From the NCBI GenBank assembly GCA_944548615.1, contig OX155960.1, positions 30,161,973 to 30,225,972 on the forward strand: DNA of 64,000 bases, read 5' to 3'. The stretch is from Micropterix aruncella (taxonomy: Eukaryota > Arthropoda > Insecta > Lepidoptera > Micropterigidae). Each line of letters opens with the position of its first letter. Positions within the stretch are counted from its first letter, which is position 1. Shown in pieces: positions 45,783 through 57,639 of this stretch. The translations under genes were made by a program, and so were the position numbers. Below the pieces are notes generated by a model, which was not told where the DNA came from, made no database searches, and worked only from the letters and a program-made list of their open reading frames with translations.

Positions 45783-48443
45783 GGATCGTTCACTGGAATG
45801 CGGACGGCATTAAAAAGAAGCTCCCAACGGTGCGAGCCTTCCTGCAGGAGCAGCAGGTTGACGTCCTCCTAGTATCGGAAACGAAGCTCCTGAAGTCCGT
45901 CTCGGTACGAGTGCCCAACTACATCGTGTACCGGACGGACAACGCGACGACAGAAGGTCGCGCGTACAGGCGCACAGCCGTCTTCGTGAGGAGGACGATG
46001 CTCCACCAACAGATTGACTTGCCGCAGCTGGACTCGCTGTACGCAACGGGCATTCAGCTGAGAGCCGGCGGAGTAGATATGCGAATTCTTGCAGTCTACA
46101 AACCGCCCAACAACCGACTGGAGACTGGCGACATCGACAAACTCCTACACCCAAAGATGCCGACGATAGTAGCCGGCGACCTCAACTGCAAGCATCCGGC
46201 GTGGAATTCGACGCGCACCAACGTAAACGGTGTGCTGTTGCTTAACCACGCCGAGAAAACAGGCTTTACGGTCGCCGGGCCGGAACAGCACACTCGCGTT
46301 CCAAACGTGCCAAGCTACTCATCAGAGGTACTCGATGTCGCCCTCCTGCACAACGTGACATTTACCTACGTGCAGGAGGTTATCTACGAGCTTCAGTCGG
46401 ATCACCTGCCAGTTCTCCTGGAAGTACAGACGGACGTGGCTACAGCGAGTCACAAAAAAGAGCGCCGCCGCGTTGACTGGGTGAAGTATGGCAAACTGAT
46501 GGAGAAAGCGGTCATCAGCTATAAGACACCAGTCACCATCGGGGACATTGAGAGTCGGGTGGCCAATCTCCAAGAAGCTATCAAGACCGCGCTGGAAGCC
46601 AGCTCGTCGACGCTAGAGGCGAGTGCTACACGTCCGCGCCTCCCGCAACGACTGCGGGACAAACTGCGTGAAAAACGACGCCTGCATCGCTTTTGGGCTA
46701 CAACTCGGTGCCCAAAAGCGAAGCAACGCTTAGATGAGGCTAACGATAACCTGCGAGAAGAGCTGCAGACCCACACATCCGAGTCGTGGGAACAATTCCT
46801 CGACTCTATTAGCGACGATATGCCCTCCATCTACAGGCTAAATCGACGCCTGATGTGTACGGCTGAACCAGCGCGGCCACTACTGGATTCGACCGGGAAC
46901 CTCCGCTACGTCGCCGAGGACAGAGCGACTCTCTTTGCGGACCACTTGGAGAAGACCTTCGTTCCACACGAGGTCGAGGACCCGGAACACTGTTAGGTTG
47001 TCGGTTCGCGACTTCCTCGCAATGGACGAGAAAACCCAGCCGGAGCCCAGCGAAGAGATTTCGCCGATATCTCCAGCGGAGCTCCAGCGCCGAATCCAGC
47101 AGCTCAAGCTAAAGAAGGCACCCGGCCCCGATGGCATCGGTAGCGGTGCTTTAAGAAGACTACCGCGTCGCCAGCTCCCGGCCCTTGCAGGGCTTCTCAA
47201 TTCCTGCATCAGACTCGGTCACTTTCCTGAGAAGTGGAAGACGGCCAAGGTGATAATGCTGCCGAAACCTCGCAAAGACCTGCGGCAGCCGGGCAACTAT
47301 CGACCGATTTCGCTGCTGCCCACTCTTGCGATGGTCTTCGAGCGATGCGTACTGGCGCGACTCACGCCGCACCTCGCCCCGCGCGCCGAGCAGTACGGAT
47401 TCCGTACGGGCCACTCGACTACCCTGCAACTTACGCGGGTAGTACACCGCCTTACGGAGTCCTACAACAAACACCTGCACTCGGCAGCCGTCTTCCTGGA
47501 CGTCGAAAAGGCGTTCGACCGAGTCTGGCACGAGGGCCTCCGATACAAGCTGGCGACTCAGACAACGACACCGCGCCTGCTCCGAAACGTGGTGGCTTCC
47601 TTCCTCTCCGGAAGAGGATTCTACGTCGCGGTGGAGGGCAATCAGTCAACAATTAGACCCATCGCGGCGGGAGTCCCGCAAGGAAGCTGCCTATCGCCGG
47701 CGCTATACGGAGTCTACACGAACGACATACCGCTCAGCGCCGACGCGGAGCTGGCGCTATTTGCAGATGACGCAATGTACATGGCATCTTCAATGAACAT
47801 CAAGCTCGCGGCCAAGAAACTACAGCAGCAATTAGACCTTATGCCAGAATGGCTAAGGAAGTGGCGGATTGTCGTCAACGCGGCCAAGTCCGAGGCTATC
47901 ATCACCGGCTCACTTAAAGCCTATCCAGAGCCAATGAAACTTGACGGCACCCCGGTACCGTGGAAAAACACGGTCAAGTACCTCGGGGTGCATATTGATC
48001 GTCGCCTCAACTTCTCGCATCACGCGAAAGCGACGGTCGCCGCTTCGAAATCCGCCTTCTATGCGCTGCTGCCCATGCTTCGCTCGGCCGCGATTCCGGC
48101 GAAGACACGACTGCTGATGCTGAAGATGTACGTGAGAACAAAACTCACGTACGCGGCACCGGCCTGGTACCACCTCATATCGACGTCACAGCGGACAAAT
48201 ATCCAGCGGCTGATGAATGTGGGGTTGAGAAAAGTTTCGGGAGCCCCATGGTACGTCAGAAACGCTACTCTGGAACGCGACTTTAGAGAGAAAGAGTCCG
48301 TGGAGGATTACGTGAAGCGCCTCGCGCGTGCCATGTACCAGAGGGCCGACACCTCGCCGCACGAGCACATTCGTCAGCTCGCTCCGCTGCACACCAGACC
48401 GCCAGATGTCCGGAAGCCGTACCCGCGCAGTCTGCTAGACTAG
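45779..48443 (+). pseudogene. Jockey-type LINE ORF2 (endonuclease-reverse transcriptase), frameshifted
   Basis: EN part: from about 45779 in the -1 frame relative to ORF1, with LRIVHWNADGI, VSETKL, AGDLNCKHPAWN, EVLDVALL and QSDHLPVLL, the expected order of AP-endonuclease motifs. This frame stops at 46994-46996. RT part continues in another frame from about 46985: KAPGPDGIG, NYRPISLL, YGFRTGHST, FLDVEKAFDRVWH, AAGVPQGSCLSPALY, ALFADDAMY (FADD) and VKYLGVHIDRR, ending at 48443. The shift lies near 'ggaacactgttagg' (about 46985-46994). There is no RNase H. No AUG is near the EN start, so translation probably relies on reinitiation or frameshifting after ORF1. Product non-functional in this copy unless the shift is a sequencing artefact. 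Confidence 0.9.
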
Positions 48444-49049
48444 CGGACCACCAGCGCGGGTACTGCAGCACAGCAGTCATCGCCTCAGAAGATGCCATGT
48501 ACACACTCCCGTATCATCCTATCACCATAAGACGACTGATCCGTCAGGCGTCCAATTAAGATACCTGCCACAGGGCCAGCAAGCCCTGTGAAGACCAAAT
48601 GAAAGCCGGGTCGATGGGCCCGGCTCACGAGAAGCTCCACCTAACAGAGCGAATAGTGGAAGACGTCACGGGCCCCTATCAGGGCTCGTCGACTGATATT
48701 GATTGATTGATTCCATTCGGCCACCCGGTCCCGGGTGAATCAGCCGGGCAAAGGATGCCGTGGTTCGCGATAGTTTTGGTAGACACCGCGCAAGCGACCT
48801 CGATCCTATAACCAGTCAGGAGGCAGGCGGTATATATATCCTCGTCAGGGGACGAGGCTGCCCACTGGGTATCGTTTCCGGTGCCTCGCTGTAAGGCATT
48901 GGCCTCTGACGGGCGAGTGGCGTAAGCGTACAGTGGATTGTTTTTCGTCCGCCCTCACCTCACGAGAGACAGAACGATCTAATATCGTTAAAACTTCCTG
49001 AGGTGATGGGTTCGCCCGTTGTAGTTGACAGCTCTAGTTGTCATAATGT

Positions 49050-49700
49050 AGAGACATATACATACTAGAGACAGGTAGAGACCTTTGCTAGCCAATTAAA
49101 AATGATAATGTTATTTGATTTTTCTATTGCACTAGAGAACTGTGTAAAAGGGAGTTGAAATTGATTAACAATATTGACCTATACGTACAGACATATACAT
49201 ACTTACGTAACTATATTCATAAAAACAAGTTGTAACAAAAATCCTTGTCTGTGCAGTTTATACATTATTCCCGAATGTTTCCTAGTTACTCCTTGATTTT
49301 GACCTAATAATAATAATTGATATATATTTTTTTGTCTCTAAAAATTACAATCTAGAAATACAATTGACAATTATCTCACAACAAAGTCCATTAAGTGTTT
49401 CTGTGTCACAAAAAAATATATTAGATTACTCTAAATAAACAATGAAACAATGTATGCAATTTGTTATTTTTGGATTTTTTGCATAAATTACATATTTTAT
49501 TTCGTTATTTAATATTCTTCTTCTTTCTTGCTGCAGCTCTCAGTCAAAATCCAGTGGTTAGAAATATTGGTTGTCAAAATGGCGCAAAGGTGGAATTTTC
49601 TGCTTTTGCGCATCGGCAGGACAAGAGTTTTATAGGATTTGGTTCGCTACTAAAATAAAACAAATACGTAAATATTAGTGCAGTGAAACCTACATATGAG
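49050..49700. other. AT-rich spacer
   Basis: No gene. Separates two independent family A insertions. Plus and minus frames at 49461-49774 have no recognisable domain. Confidence 0.4.
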
Positions 49701-49984
49701 TGTCGCTCCATTGGTAGCGAATAGTTTCGTGTAGCTTGGGCCATAAGATCCATGTTGTTCTCGGATCGGCTCAACTCATGATTCAGCTCCTAGTTCAGAA
49801 GCCTCCACGTGCGGAAGGCTACCTCGAGTAAGACCCTCGCGTCTCAGGCCTTGCGGATAGTGGACCAGTTTCTCCTGGTGAGATTGCATCCTGGCCCTAC
49901 GGGACGGTTTGCGCATCGTTCGGCGACGCCACGCGGTTGTGCACTCTGACTAATTAATCAACACTGAGAAAACGTCTACGCTAA

Positions 49985-50795
49985 AAACAACCAATTTACT
50001 GCTAAAAACAACTAAGTCATACTGTTAATATAGCACCTGCAACCTCCGTTGCTAATAATAACCAACTCAATTTGGTTAAATACACTCGGTTAAAATTAAC
50101 CCACCTACTCTGTTACTTGATGACCTTCAATGGTCGGTTATGGTAGCCAACCTACTTGGTTTAAAGTAACTAATCTACTTGGTTAAATATTGCAAACTTG
50201 CTTGGTTATAAATAATAACCTACTCGGTTAAAATTAACCGGCCTGCCCAGTTAAATATGGCCAACCTGCTCGGTTAAATATTGCCAATCTACTTGGTTAA
50301 ACGTAACTAACCTACTCGGTTGAAATTAGCCGAACTGCTTGGCTAAATCTTACAAACGTACTTGGTTATACGTAACTAACCTACTCGGTTGAAATTAGCC
50401 GAACTGCTTGGCTAATTCTTACAAACGTACTTTGTTAAAGATAACCGACCTGATTGGCTTAATGTTGCCAACCTACTCGGTTAAATTTAACAAACCTACT
50501 CGGTTGAAAGTAACCGACCTACACGGTTAAAAGTTTCCGACATACTCTGTTAAAAGTAACCTAGTCAACTTGGTTAAAAATAACCGACCTTCTCGGTTAA
50601 AAGTAACCTAGCCAACTTGGTTAAAAATAACCGACCTTCACGGTTAAAAGTAACCTAGCCAACTTGGTTAAAAATAACCGACCTTCTGGTTAAAAGTAAC
50701 CTAGCCAACTAGGTTAAAAGTAACCGGCCTGCTCGGCTAAATTTTACCAACCTACTCGGTTAAACGTAACTAACCCAATCGGTTAAAAGTAAGTA
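49985..50795. repeat. CACTA left subterminal array, 23-bp period
   Basis: A core CGGTTAAA or TTGGTTAAA recurs every 22-23 bp, for example at 50181, 50204, 50226, 50249, 50272, 50295 and 50318. About 30 diverged units. Many units are partly palindromic (GGTTAAAATTAACC, GGTTA..TAACC). In plant CACTA elements such subterminal repeats are bound by the element's own protein; the same role is inferred here. Confidence 0.92.
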
Positions 50796-50799
50796 CCTC

Positions 50800-51715
50800 A
50801 CATCTGCTTACGGGATGGCCTTTCGATTTCTACATCATTTAAGAGGTTTATCTATATTACTGTAGAAACACCTCCACAAAGATACAGGAATCGACAGGGC
50901 ACCCAGTTAGCAACCGAGTGATAAGCAGCTACTGGAACCAGGTTAATCAGTGACAGCAGTGATGCAGGTGACCTGTTGCAATAAAGTGTATAGTATATAT
51001 AATACGCTATGAAAGAAAACACAAATTACATAATTCTGTAAGATGAAGCGTTTATTGAAATGTAATTTAAATTTACAAATATTGTTTTCACATATTAACC
51101 ACGTTTATTAACAGAAATTGTAAATATATTTAAATAAATCACAATAAAGTTTAGTGTGAGCCCAATACAAGTATATAAAATAAATCACAATAAAATTTAG
51201 TTTAATCACAATACAATTATCTAATATTTTTTTGCCCTTTGAATGTAGACGTGCGTAAACATACGAGATTCATTGTCATTATTTACAATTATTTATTACA
51301 ATTATAACAATTATTTACATTATTTATTACAAACAAAAAATGTGAGAATTCCAGAAAAAGCTAGTTGAGGTCCTGATTGCGGTTCCTTTTACCGTTTCAT
51401 ATATACGCTTCTATGTACTTACAAAGAGATGCTTTGTAAGCTACAGAACTGTGGGTTACAAAGCATCTCTTTTGGCAGTTAGGAAGTGTATTTATATCGA
51501 CGATCAAATGAAAACCACTATCAGACTGTAGTTGTGTTTTGAATTTAGCAAACTTATGGGGAAATAAAATTGTGGGAAAAAGTCTTGCAACCGATTTTGG
51601 AGTTATGAAAAATTGCATTTATAGTTTTCATGAAAGTCTTTTTTGTAAAATTGCAAGTGCAAGCGATAAGTATGTTATATTTACAAAATATCATAGTCAG
51701 TTGCTGCTTTGGTTG
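50800..51715. other. CACTA internal region left of the genes
   Basis: AT-rich. A minus-strand frame of 73 codons (51618-51397) is unrecognised and contains NTLPNCQKRCFV. It is crossed by a perfect inverted repeat with 17-bp arms (AAAGAGATGCTTTGTAA at 51423-51439 and its complement at 51456-51472). This could be a third small gene or an old insertion footprint. Confidence 0.4.
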
Positions 51716-51716
51716 T

Positions 51717-51965
51717 TTAACCCCTCAAATGAATGGCGATTAGCTCGGGTTGCCTACGGCAAAATGTATATAAATTTATATTTACATTTACATTTACATT
51801 TACATAGAGCGGGGTTTACTATAGAGCTATAGCATTACTATAGAGCGGATTACTATAAAGCGGAGCACATTTACATTTATATTTACATTTATATAAATTT
51901 ATATACATTTTGTATACATTTTGCCAAGGCATCCCTTAAGGGACGCCTCACATTTGAGGGGTTAA
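51717..51965. mobile_element. MITE with TTAA flanks nested in the CACTA element
   Basis: CCCCTCAAATG at 51721 and CATTTGAGGGG ending 51961 are perfect inverted termini. TTAA occurs at 51717-51720 and 51962-51965. Inner arms include TTTACAT hexamer-like repeats and 'atataaatttatat'. The TTAA duplication suggests piggyBac-type mobilisation. It is younger than the CACTA insertion. Confidence 0.75.
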
Positions 51966-52229
51966 TTAATTCGACATGAACGTCAAGAAAATGACATTCA
52001 CCTTCGCTTTGTTCCATTTTTAAGATTCATTGTCAAGACACATACCTATCTACGCATTGTGATTTTACAGGAAAGTAAATACCATTATTGAAATTTTGAT
52101 TTAAATTTTAATTGAAATTTTAATTGAAAACTATTAAATGAAATTTTCGTAACTACAAAACCCGAGACTCCGATACTCCTTTCTATATTTTTTCTCTATC
52201 ATCAGTGGTTTCGGATGCTTCTACTCTTT

Positions 52230-52469
52230 TTTGTGAAATTTCACAATGGGCGGGTTTATTATCATAAGAAAATCTCTTACAACCAACCCCACTATGAAGT
52301 GTTTATATGTATATGTGCGTGTAACATGTGTGTCTTGTTATTACTTGTATCAACAGAATTTAAATGCAATTCTTTTAATATTATCAAACGGAAAGTGGTG
52401 ACCCAGGCGGGAATCGAACCCGGAACCTTACAATGTAAGATCAGGCGACCTAACCACTATGCCACCGGG
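52230..52469 (-). repeat. tRNA-derived SINE, copy 3, nested in the CACTA element
   Basis: Inverted copy: B box complement GGAATCGAACC and A box complement CCACTATGCCA near 52411-52465, with the 3' end 'ttgtgaaatttcacaatggg' at the left. Boundaries agree with the copies at 40346 and 41432. Confidence 0.88.
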
Positions 52470-52722
52470 TATTCCTACAGTGCCAAAATCAAAACTCTAC
52501 CTGTATAAGAGAACTGCAGTCTGACAGTGGTTTTCATTAAAACTTGATCATTCATATAAGTACAACGTCTCAAGTGCCAAACCTCGAAATCTGCAGTTCT
52601 GCGGTTTTCAAAGTAAGAAATTCAGTTAAAAGCTGCAAACATGGGTTTTCTTCGGGAATTCTCTAGAAACAAAAGCCAAAATTCAGCGTTAAATTTAAAA
52701 ACAAATTCTCTTTATTATGAAT

Positions 52723-55157
52723 TCACAAAGGGCTCCTTAAAACTACATATTTTTTACCAGTTAATGAATAAGTTTTCACATTTGGAATGGGCGAAAGCAA
52801 AGATTCGTGAAATATGGCAATAGGCCGTTCGATTATAGGAATATCAATCTCATATGCAAAGTAATGTTCATCAAAACCTAAAGTGTCCAACATATTACCA
52901 GCAAAGATTAGGACATTATCGCCATATACATAAATATTTTGAACAATTATAAAGCAGTAAAGATATTTATCCTGGCATAAACCGGTTGCTAATATTGATC
53001 CTATTTCATAACGTATAGAAGACATCATCGCCCAATTCACTTCGGACAAAGACTTCATTTGATCCAACGGTAAATGTGACCGCAGACTTGTAAGGTTCGA
53101 CAATGGCAATCTTCGTTTTGGTCCCGTAACTAGTAAGGTGCTAAGATTACCCCTAACGAAAAGTTCATTTAGCTGAAGTTGATGTTTCATTGCTAGAGTT
53201 AAAGTAATATTGACACGGCTACACGACGTTCTAGCTGCCATTTTGAATGTTTAGCTTCAAATCTCATTGACCACAAATGGGAAATCGGACCATATTTCTT
53301 TAGATAAGAGTGATAATGGACGAGATTATGAAATTTTGGTTTAAGAGTATCTTTGGTCAATTTGAGGTACAATTCATTTAGTTCTGCCACCAAAGTTTGT
53401 AATAAATCTTCAGTACCCACAGAAATGCTTGTGCTGAGAAGAATGTCAAGAAGTTTCCTCAATGTTATGTACATACTCCAAATAACATTATCCCTTGGGA
53501 CAAAGTCCCCTATAATAATTCCAAAAAACCGTAAGAGCGTCAACATCTCTGCAGAAGATAGACGCAAGCTTCCGCGACTTATGTGCTCTTTTTCTATTGA
53601 GCATGGCTTATTTTTGTTATCCGGCCCGAAGTCAAAATTTGAAAGTTTGTTGTTAAAAACTGATAATGACAATAATTTGTACGTTTGGGTATACTCTAAT
53701 AGTATGAAACACAAAATGTATTTTGCTACACCCTCTAATACATCATGCATGACATCAGCTCCTATCTGCTGGAACAAGTCAAATGATTTAACATCAAGCC
53801 AAACACACCTATCTTTGATGCCAGTTAAAGATGCATTGTTCAAATTCAAATCAGCTTTATAGCAATCGGCATCTCTAAGCAGTGTTACATCTTCATAGCA
53901 CTGTTGTTTTAATATTCCCTTTGAGACTTTACACACTCTGCAGCTAAAATTTGCTGAGAAACTCTCAATAAAACCTGTTAATGAGTGAATTCCTAAATTG
54001 TCTCCAAGAATTAAAGCAAGTTCAAAATAAACAACACCTTTGAAGGTTGGAATTTCTAAGTGTACACCTCTTTCACTAAGGAAATTTAACTCATCAATAA
54101 CTGGTCGAAATATAACTCGGTTACCGAAAGCTACTCTATCAGATGAATGAAACAGCAGAGCAAGGAAAATATTAGATAGCATCGATGAACGCCAAGGTGG
54201 AAGGCACGGAATTGAAATATATACTGCCCCCAATTTATGAATACCGGCGTGACTGCCAAGAACATTTCCTACTTCAAAGTCATCGAAGTAAAGAAATAAC
54301 GGTAAAACTATTCGATCTGAATGCTGCGCCATTCTGCTTTTCCAAAATGAGCCTTGGATAAAATTTTCTGCAACTTGCTTAGATTTAAGACTGTCCATGT
54401 AATGTAATGTATCGTATAGTATGCTGTCAAGAGAAAAAAAATTCTTAAATACTTCTCGAAGAGGAATGAAATGTTCTTCGCATGTAATGGGTTGAAATCG
54501 TTTTATGCCTTGTTTTTTAACTCTATCGAATCGCTGACCGATGACAATTGGTTGAGGTCGAATATAGGACCCTAGTTCATTAAAATAGTTCATCCTTTTG
54601 CGTTCTGTGGTGAATCTTTCCAACGGAGAAATGATTGTAGGTATGAGTGCTTCGACTAAAGCTTTTGACCTATTTTCAGCGGATATCGAGGTATCGACAG
54701 AATTTTCAATAATACAATTTTCAATATTTGGGACAACTGAAAGGAAAAAATCACGCAAGCCATTTACTACTTGCTGTACTGTATTTCTAGGCAATAGTAC
54801 ATTGCCATAAAGAGATGCAATGAAAATCGATAGCAATTCTTCAACTGTCCTCCCTGACATTCTGTTAGGATCTTGCTGTAACAAATTTATTATGGGACTT
54901 TTGGGCGTATTATCGATATTTACATAGTCGTTTTGTTCTAATTGATTATTTAAACTGCGGGTTCGCTCATTACTCTTAGACATGTGTTCTCTAAGGACGT
55001 GCCTACTAAATGAACTGAAAATGTGAAAAGACCGCCTACAATCTGCTTCCATGCATTTGAAATTCGTAAAATTGTGGCCAGAGTGCGCGAATTTAAAGTG
55101 ATGTCTCAGACATTTTAAATCGTTGGAGATAAAACCACATAAGAAACATAAAACCAT
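52723..55157 (-). pseudogene. CACTA transposase (TNP2-like, two C2H2 fingers), frameshifted
   Basis: Proposed start is the ATG at 55157, 64 nt after the SAM-gene stop (55222); two upstream in-frame ATGs would overlap that gene. Numbering from this start: C2H2 fingers at about 4-22 (CFLC..H-x4-H) and 35-58 (C-x4-C-x12-H-x4-H); FDDFEVGNVLGSHAGIHKLG (about 291-310) followed by PCLPPW; LGDNLGIHSLTGF with CRVC (about 384-409); GADVMHDVLEGVAKY (about 466-480); PKFHNLVHY; MRFEAKH (631-637). Their order and form parallel the plant CACTA TNP2 motifs (D..NP.GN..LPPW, GD...G...CP.C, DVMHIE.NV), so D292/D293, D386 and D468/D472 are candidate catalytic acids. Right after AKHSK the frame shifts near 53245; a second frame (from about 53241) continues to the stop at 52723. 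Total about 810 codons. One indel makes this copy defective unless corrected by splicing. Confidence 0.85.
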
Positions 55158-55221
55158 AATGAAATAAAAACCACAACAAAAGTTTGTTGATAAGATGCGG
55201 AACACCATAAGTATATAAGTA

Positions 55222-57639
55222 TTAATCCAACATGCCAATATCTGCAAGCAGAGTATTTGCCGCTGTTGATTCCCTATCGTTACTCGTTACTAGTTTGTAA
55301 AAAGCTCGTTGAATGAACATCCAAGTACAGTGACACTCTGCTGCATATTTAGCATTTATGGCCCATATACATTTAAAACAGACATCAATAGCGGACAAAA
55401 TGTTGGGCAATAAATACATAGCATTATTGATGACGATTATATATGAAGAAATTTCGCCGAGCGTTGGACCTACTATGACCACGAGAGGTTGGAGAGTGAG
55501 ACCAAAATTTGACAATTTCTTACGTCTGTCTTCGAGCACCTGCTTTATCTCTGCATCGCTGTTGACGTGTATCACGAAACCTTCTCGCACTTCTGATTTC
55601 GATGGCCGCCACACTTTCTTGATGCATCCCTTGAGACGCAAGGTGGAGACTGACAAAAGCGAAGGAATGAGAAGAAGCCCTGCAATGTTTGACGTTTCTT
55701 CAACAGCTGAAAAATTAAAATGTAGAATCGTATGTAGTTTAGAGAGCATCACTGAAGACTCTATGTGGAGACCTCAACTTTCGCAAGACGCCACTACGAA
55801 TGATATGAATATTATATTAAATAGAATCCTATTTGCAGTACAAGGAATAAAACAAACCTACCATCTGCCAGGGATAGAAGATGCTGCAGGTATTTGTCTC
55901 TACCGGAGGATCGTTTGGCCGCCAAATCGAAGAGTTTTTTTTTATGAACAGGGAAACCTTCTACCAAACTTCTTGTGTTGCCAGCGTAGATAGACTCAAA
56001 GTCGTTTTCCAGCTGCAAAAAGTAATTATTGTAGACGAGAAAATAATATCTGAGATATTACAATACAATTTCATACTTACAAGAACATAACCGAGAGGTT
56101 TCTGTAGTGCAGGAAAATCGTCAAAATATTTCTGTATCGAATTGTTTAAAGCCAATTGTTGTAACCTGGTCCATGTCGTTTTCTTCCACTTGTCTTCCAC
56201 CGTCACCCAGGGGTTGCTAGAATTTTTCAGCCAAAGAATATTGTCTTCGACTAAATCTTCGTCCTCTGTTTTTTTTTCTAAATGTTCTGGTAGGCGTGAG
56301 TGACGTTCTATACTTTCCGGCTGGGATTGAGTTGAAGTCCTCGACGATACGGATGACGATCTTGACCGCTCTCGTCTTGCTATTATACCAGTTTGTCTGT
56401 ATTTCCTCTTTAAATTGTGCACTTGGTCAGGCAATTTTCCTCCCAATCTGTTGGTTATGCCGTACCCAGATTCAACTATTTTGAAGTGAAAATAGACTGT
56501 TTTTTTTTTCAGCTGGGAATAACTGCACAATTTCATATGCCCACTTGCCGTAGACTTTAGCAGTTACATGAACTTCTGGATCTTGTAATAAAATTGACGT
56601 CGAAATAATTCGTACCAAATGAAGTCTTGCCTTGTTGTCCAATGGAGTATTTTGACCACACAACGTGAGCAAACCCCTGCCTTCTAAAGTGCTTTCAAGA
56701 AGTTGATTTAGGGTCTATAAAAAAGTATAGATATACACAAAATTAAAATTAAGTTAGGTACCTATGTCGTATAAAAAATGGACAACACGAACCTTGGTAT
56801 TTTGGTGCGGTGATTCGCCAGATGCTAGATGGAAGTTCGATTGACTGCCTTGATGTCGACGCTGATAGTGTGGTTTTATGTAGTAGAGACGTACCCGAAG
56901 TTCCGATTTCTGGGGTCGATGGTTGGGATTTGTTCAAGTCCAATAAGTCAGTTAATGAAAAACTAACATTTTGGGGGGCCGGTGATTGAACTTCAAATAT
57001 CTGTAAAAAAACGTTAATGTTGTTAGTATTTAGCCGTTTCGCTGCCACTGTGGCTAATTTTATATATTTATTTATTATGCAAAACCACTCACGTTAATGC
57101 TTTCCGCCTCTGGATGCATAGATCTTCGCCATCCTTCCAAGTTTTTGATCAATATTGCTCGATGTCCAACTAAGGGAATTAATTCTTTTATTTCTAGTGG
57201 CCCCAATAATGCCAATGAAAATGACGTTATTTGATTTTCTGTAACAATAAAAAAAAAATAAGTATACCTAAGTACTGATTATTATGAATAGAAAATTATA
57301 ACAGGATTGAGCAATTATCCATAATAAAAACATATGATTTTTATGTGCGGTATTTAGGATTAAAAATCAACGCCCACATTGATAAAAATCACTCGTATCA
57401 TCCAAAATTATTGTCCGTGTCATGTGCAATGCGCCATTTTTCCGAAATAGCTTTAATACACTAGCTAGAGCCTATCGATTGTCCCACGATGCTGGCCGCA
57501 ATCCGCATTTTCAGCTTAGGGGTGACATAATAAATATTTAGATTAAATTTAGTTTAGGCAACCACTCACCATTAAATTTGTCGATGTATTGTTCAAGTCC
57601 CCATTCGCGTAGAAGAATGGCGACGTCATCATCCGCCAT
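55222..57639 (-). pseudogene. Spliced SAM-domain gene of the CACTA element
   Basis: Exon model on the minus strand: 57639-57570, 57238-57093, 57000-56793, 56714-56081, 56012-55862, 55706-55222. Each junction has GT..AG with good consensus (for example gtgag, gtaagt, tttgcag, ttttcag). Exons 1-2 join in phase to give a SAM-like domain (about residues 8-65): ILLREWGLEQYIDKF and IKELIPLVGHRAILIKNLEG, the usual helix-rich 'L..wgLe.Y...F......g..ll.L...dlk.li...G.R..il' pattern. SAM domains mediate protein-protein or nucleic-acid contacts. The middle is Ser/Thr-rich; exon 4 has a basic Arg/Ser region; exons 5-6 have no known domain. Two problems: a run of 10 A in exon 4 (about 56503-56512) separates two frames, and the exon 3/4 phases disagree by one base. 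It lies directly upstream of the transposase and is probably its partner, analogous in role to plant TNPA (inference). Confidence 0.72.

Larger units (their letters stand above)
43907..48723 (+). mobile_element. Near-full-length Jockey-clade LINE with 11-bp target-site duplication
   Basis: The inserted segment is 43918-48712 (4,795 bp), flanked by perfect CCATTCGGCCA (43907-43917 and 48713-48723). It starts TCATTCG, an initiator-like sequence as in other Jockey-group elements with internal promoters. It has a ~280-bp 5' UTR, ORF1, ORF2 (EN+RT, no RNase H), and a 3' UTR ending in a short (TGAT)n tail at about 48695-48712. GC content is much higher than the host DNA. One frameshift in ORF2 is visible; otherwise the copy is complete and therefore young. 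Confidence 0.93.
43633..49048 (+). repeat. Family A SINE-like repeat split by the Jockey-type LINE
   Basis: Halves at 43643-43917 and 48724-49038 together make about 590 bp in the correct order. The outer direct repeat TGTCATAATG (43633-43642 and 49039-49048) proves both halves were one insertion before the LINE arrived. Type-1 5' end region, 3' end 'gttgtagttgacagctctag'. Confidence 0.88.

Noticed and set aside
49985..50795. CRISPR array
   Set aside because: Contiguous diverged tandem monomers without unique spacers, inside a eukaryotic transposon; CRISPR is not expected here.
53353..53862. 169-codon plus-strand frame
   Set aside because: Antisense shadow of the CACTA transposase; no domain of its own.
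55358..55993. 211-codon plus-strand frame
   Set aside because: Antisense to SAM-gene exons 5-6 and the intron between them; the minus-strand exons have proper splice sites and phase.
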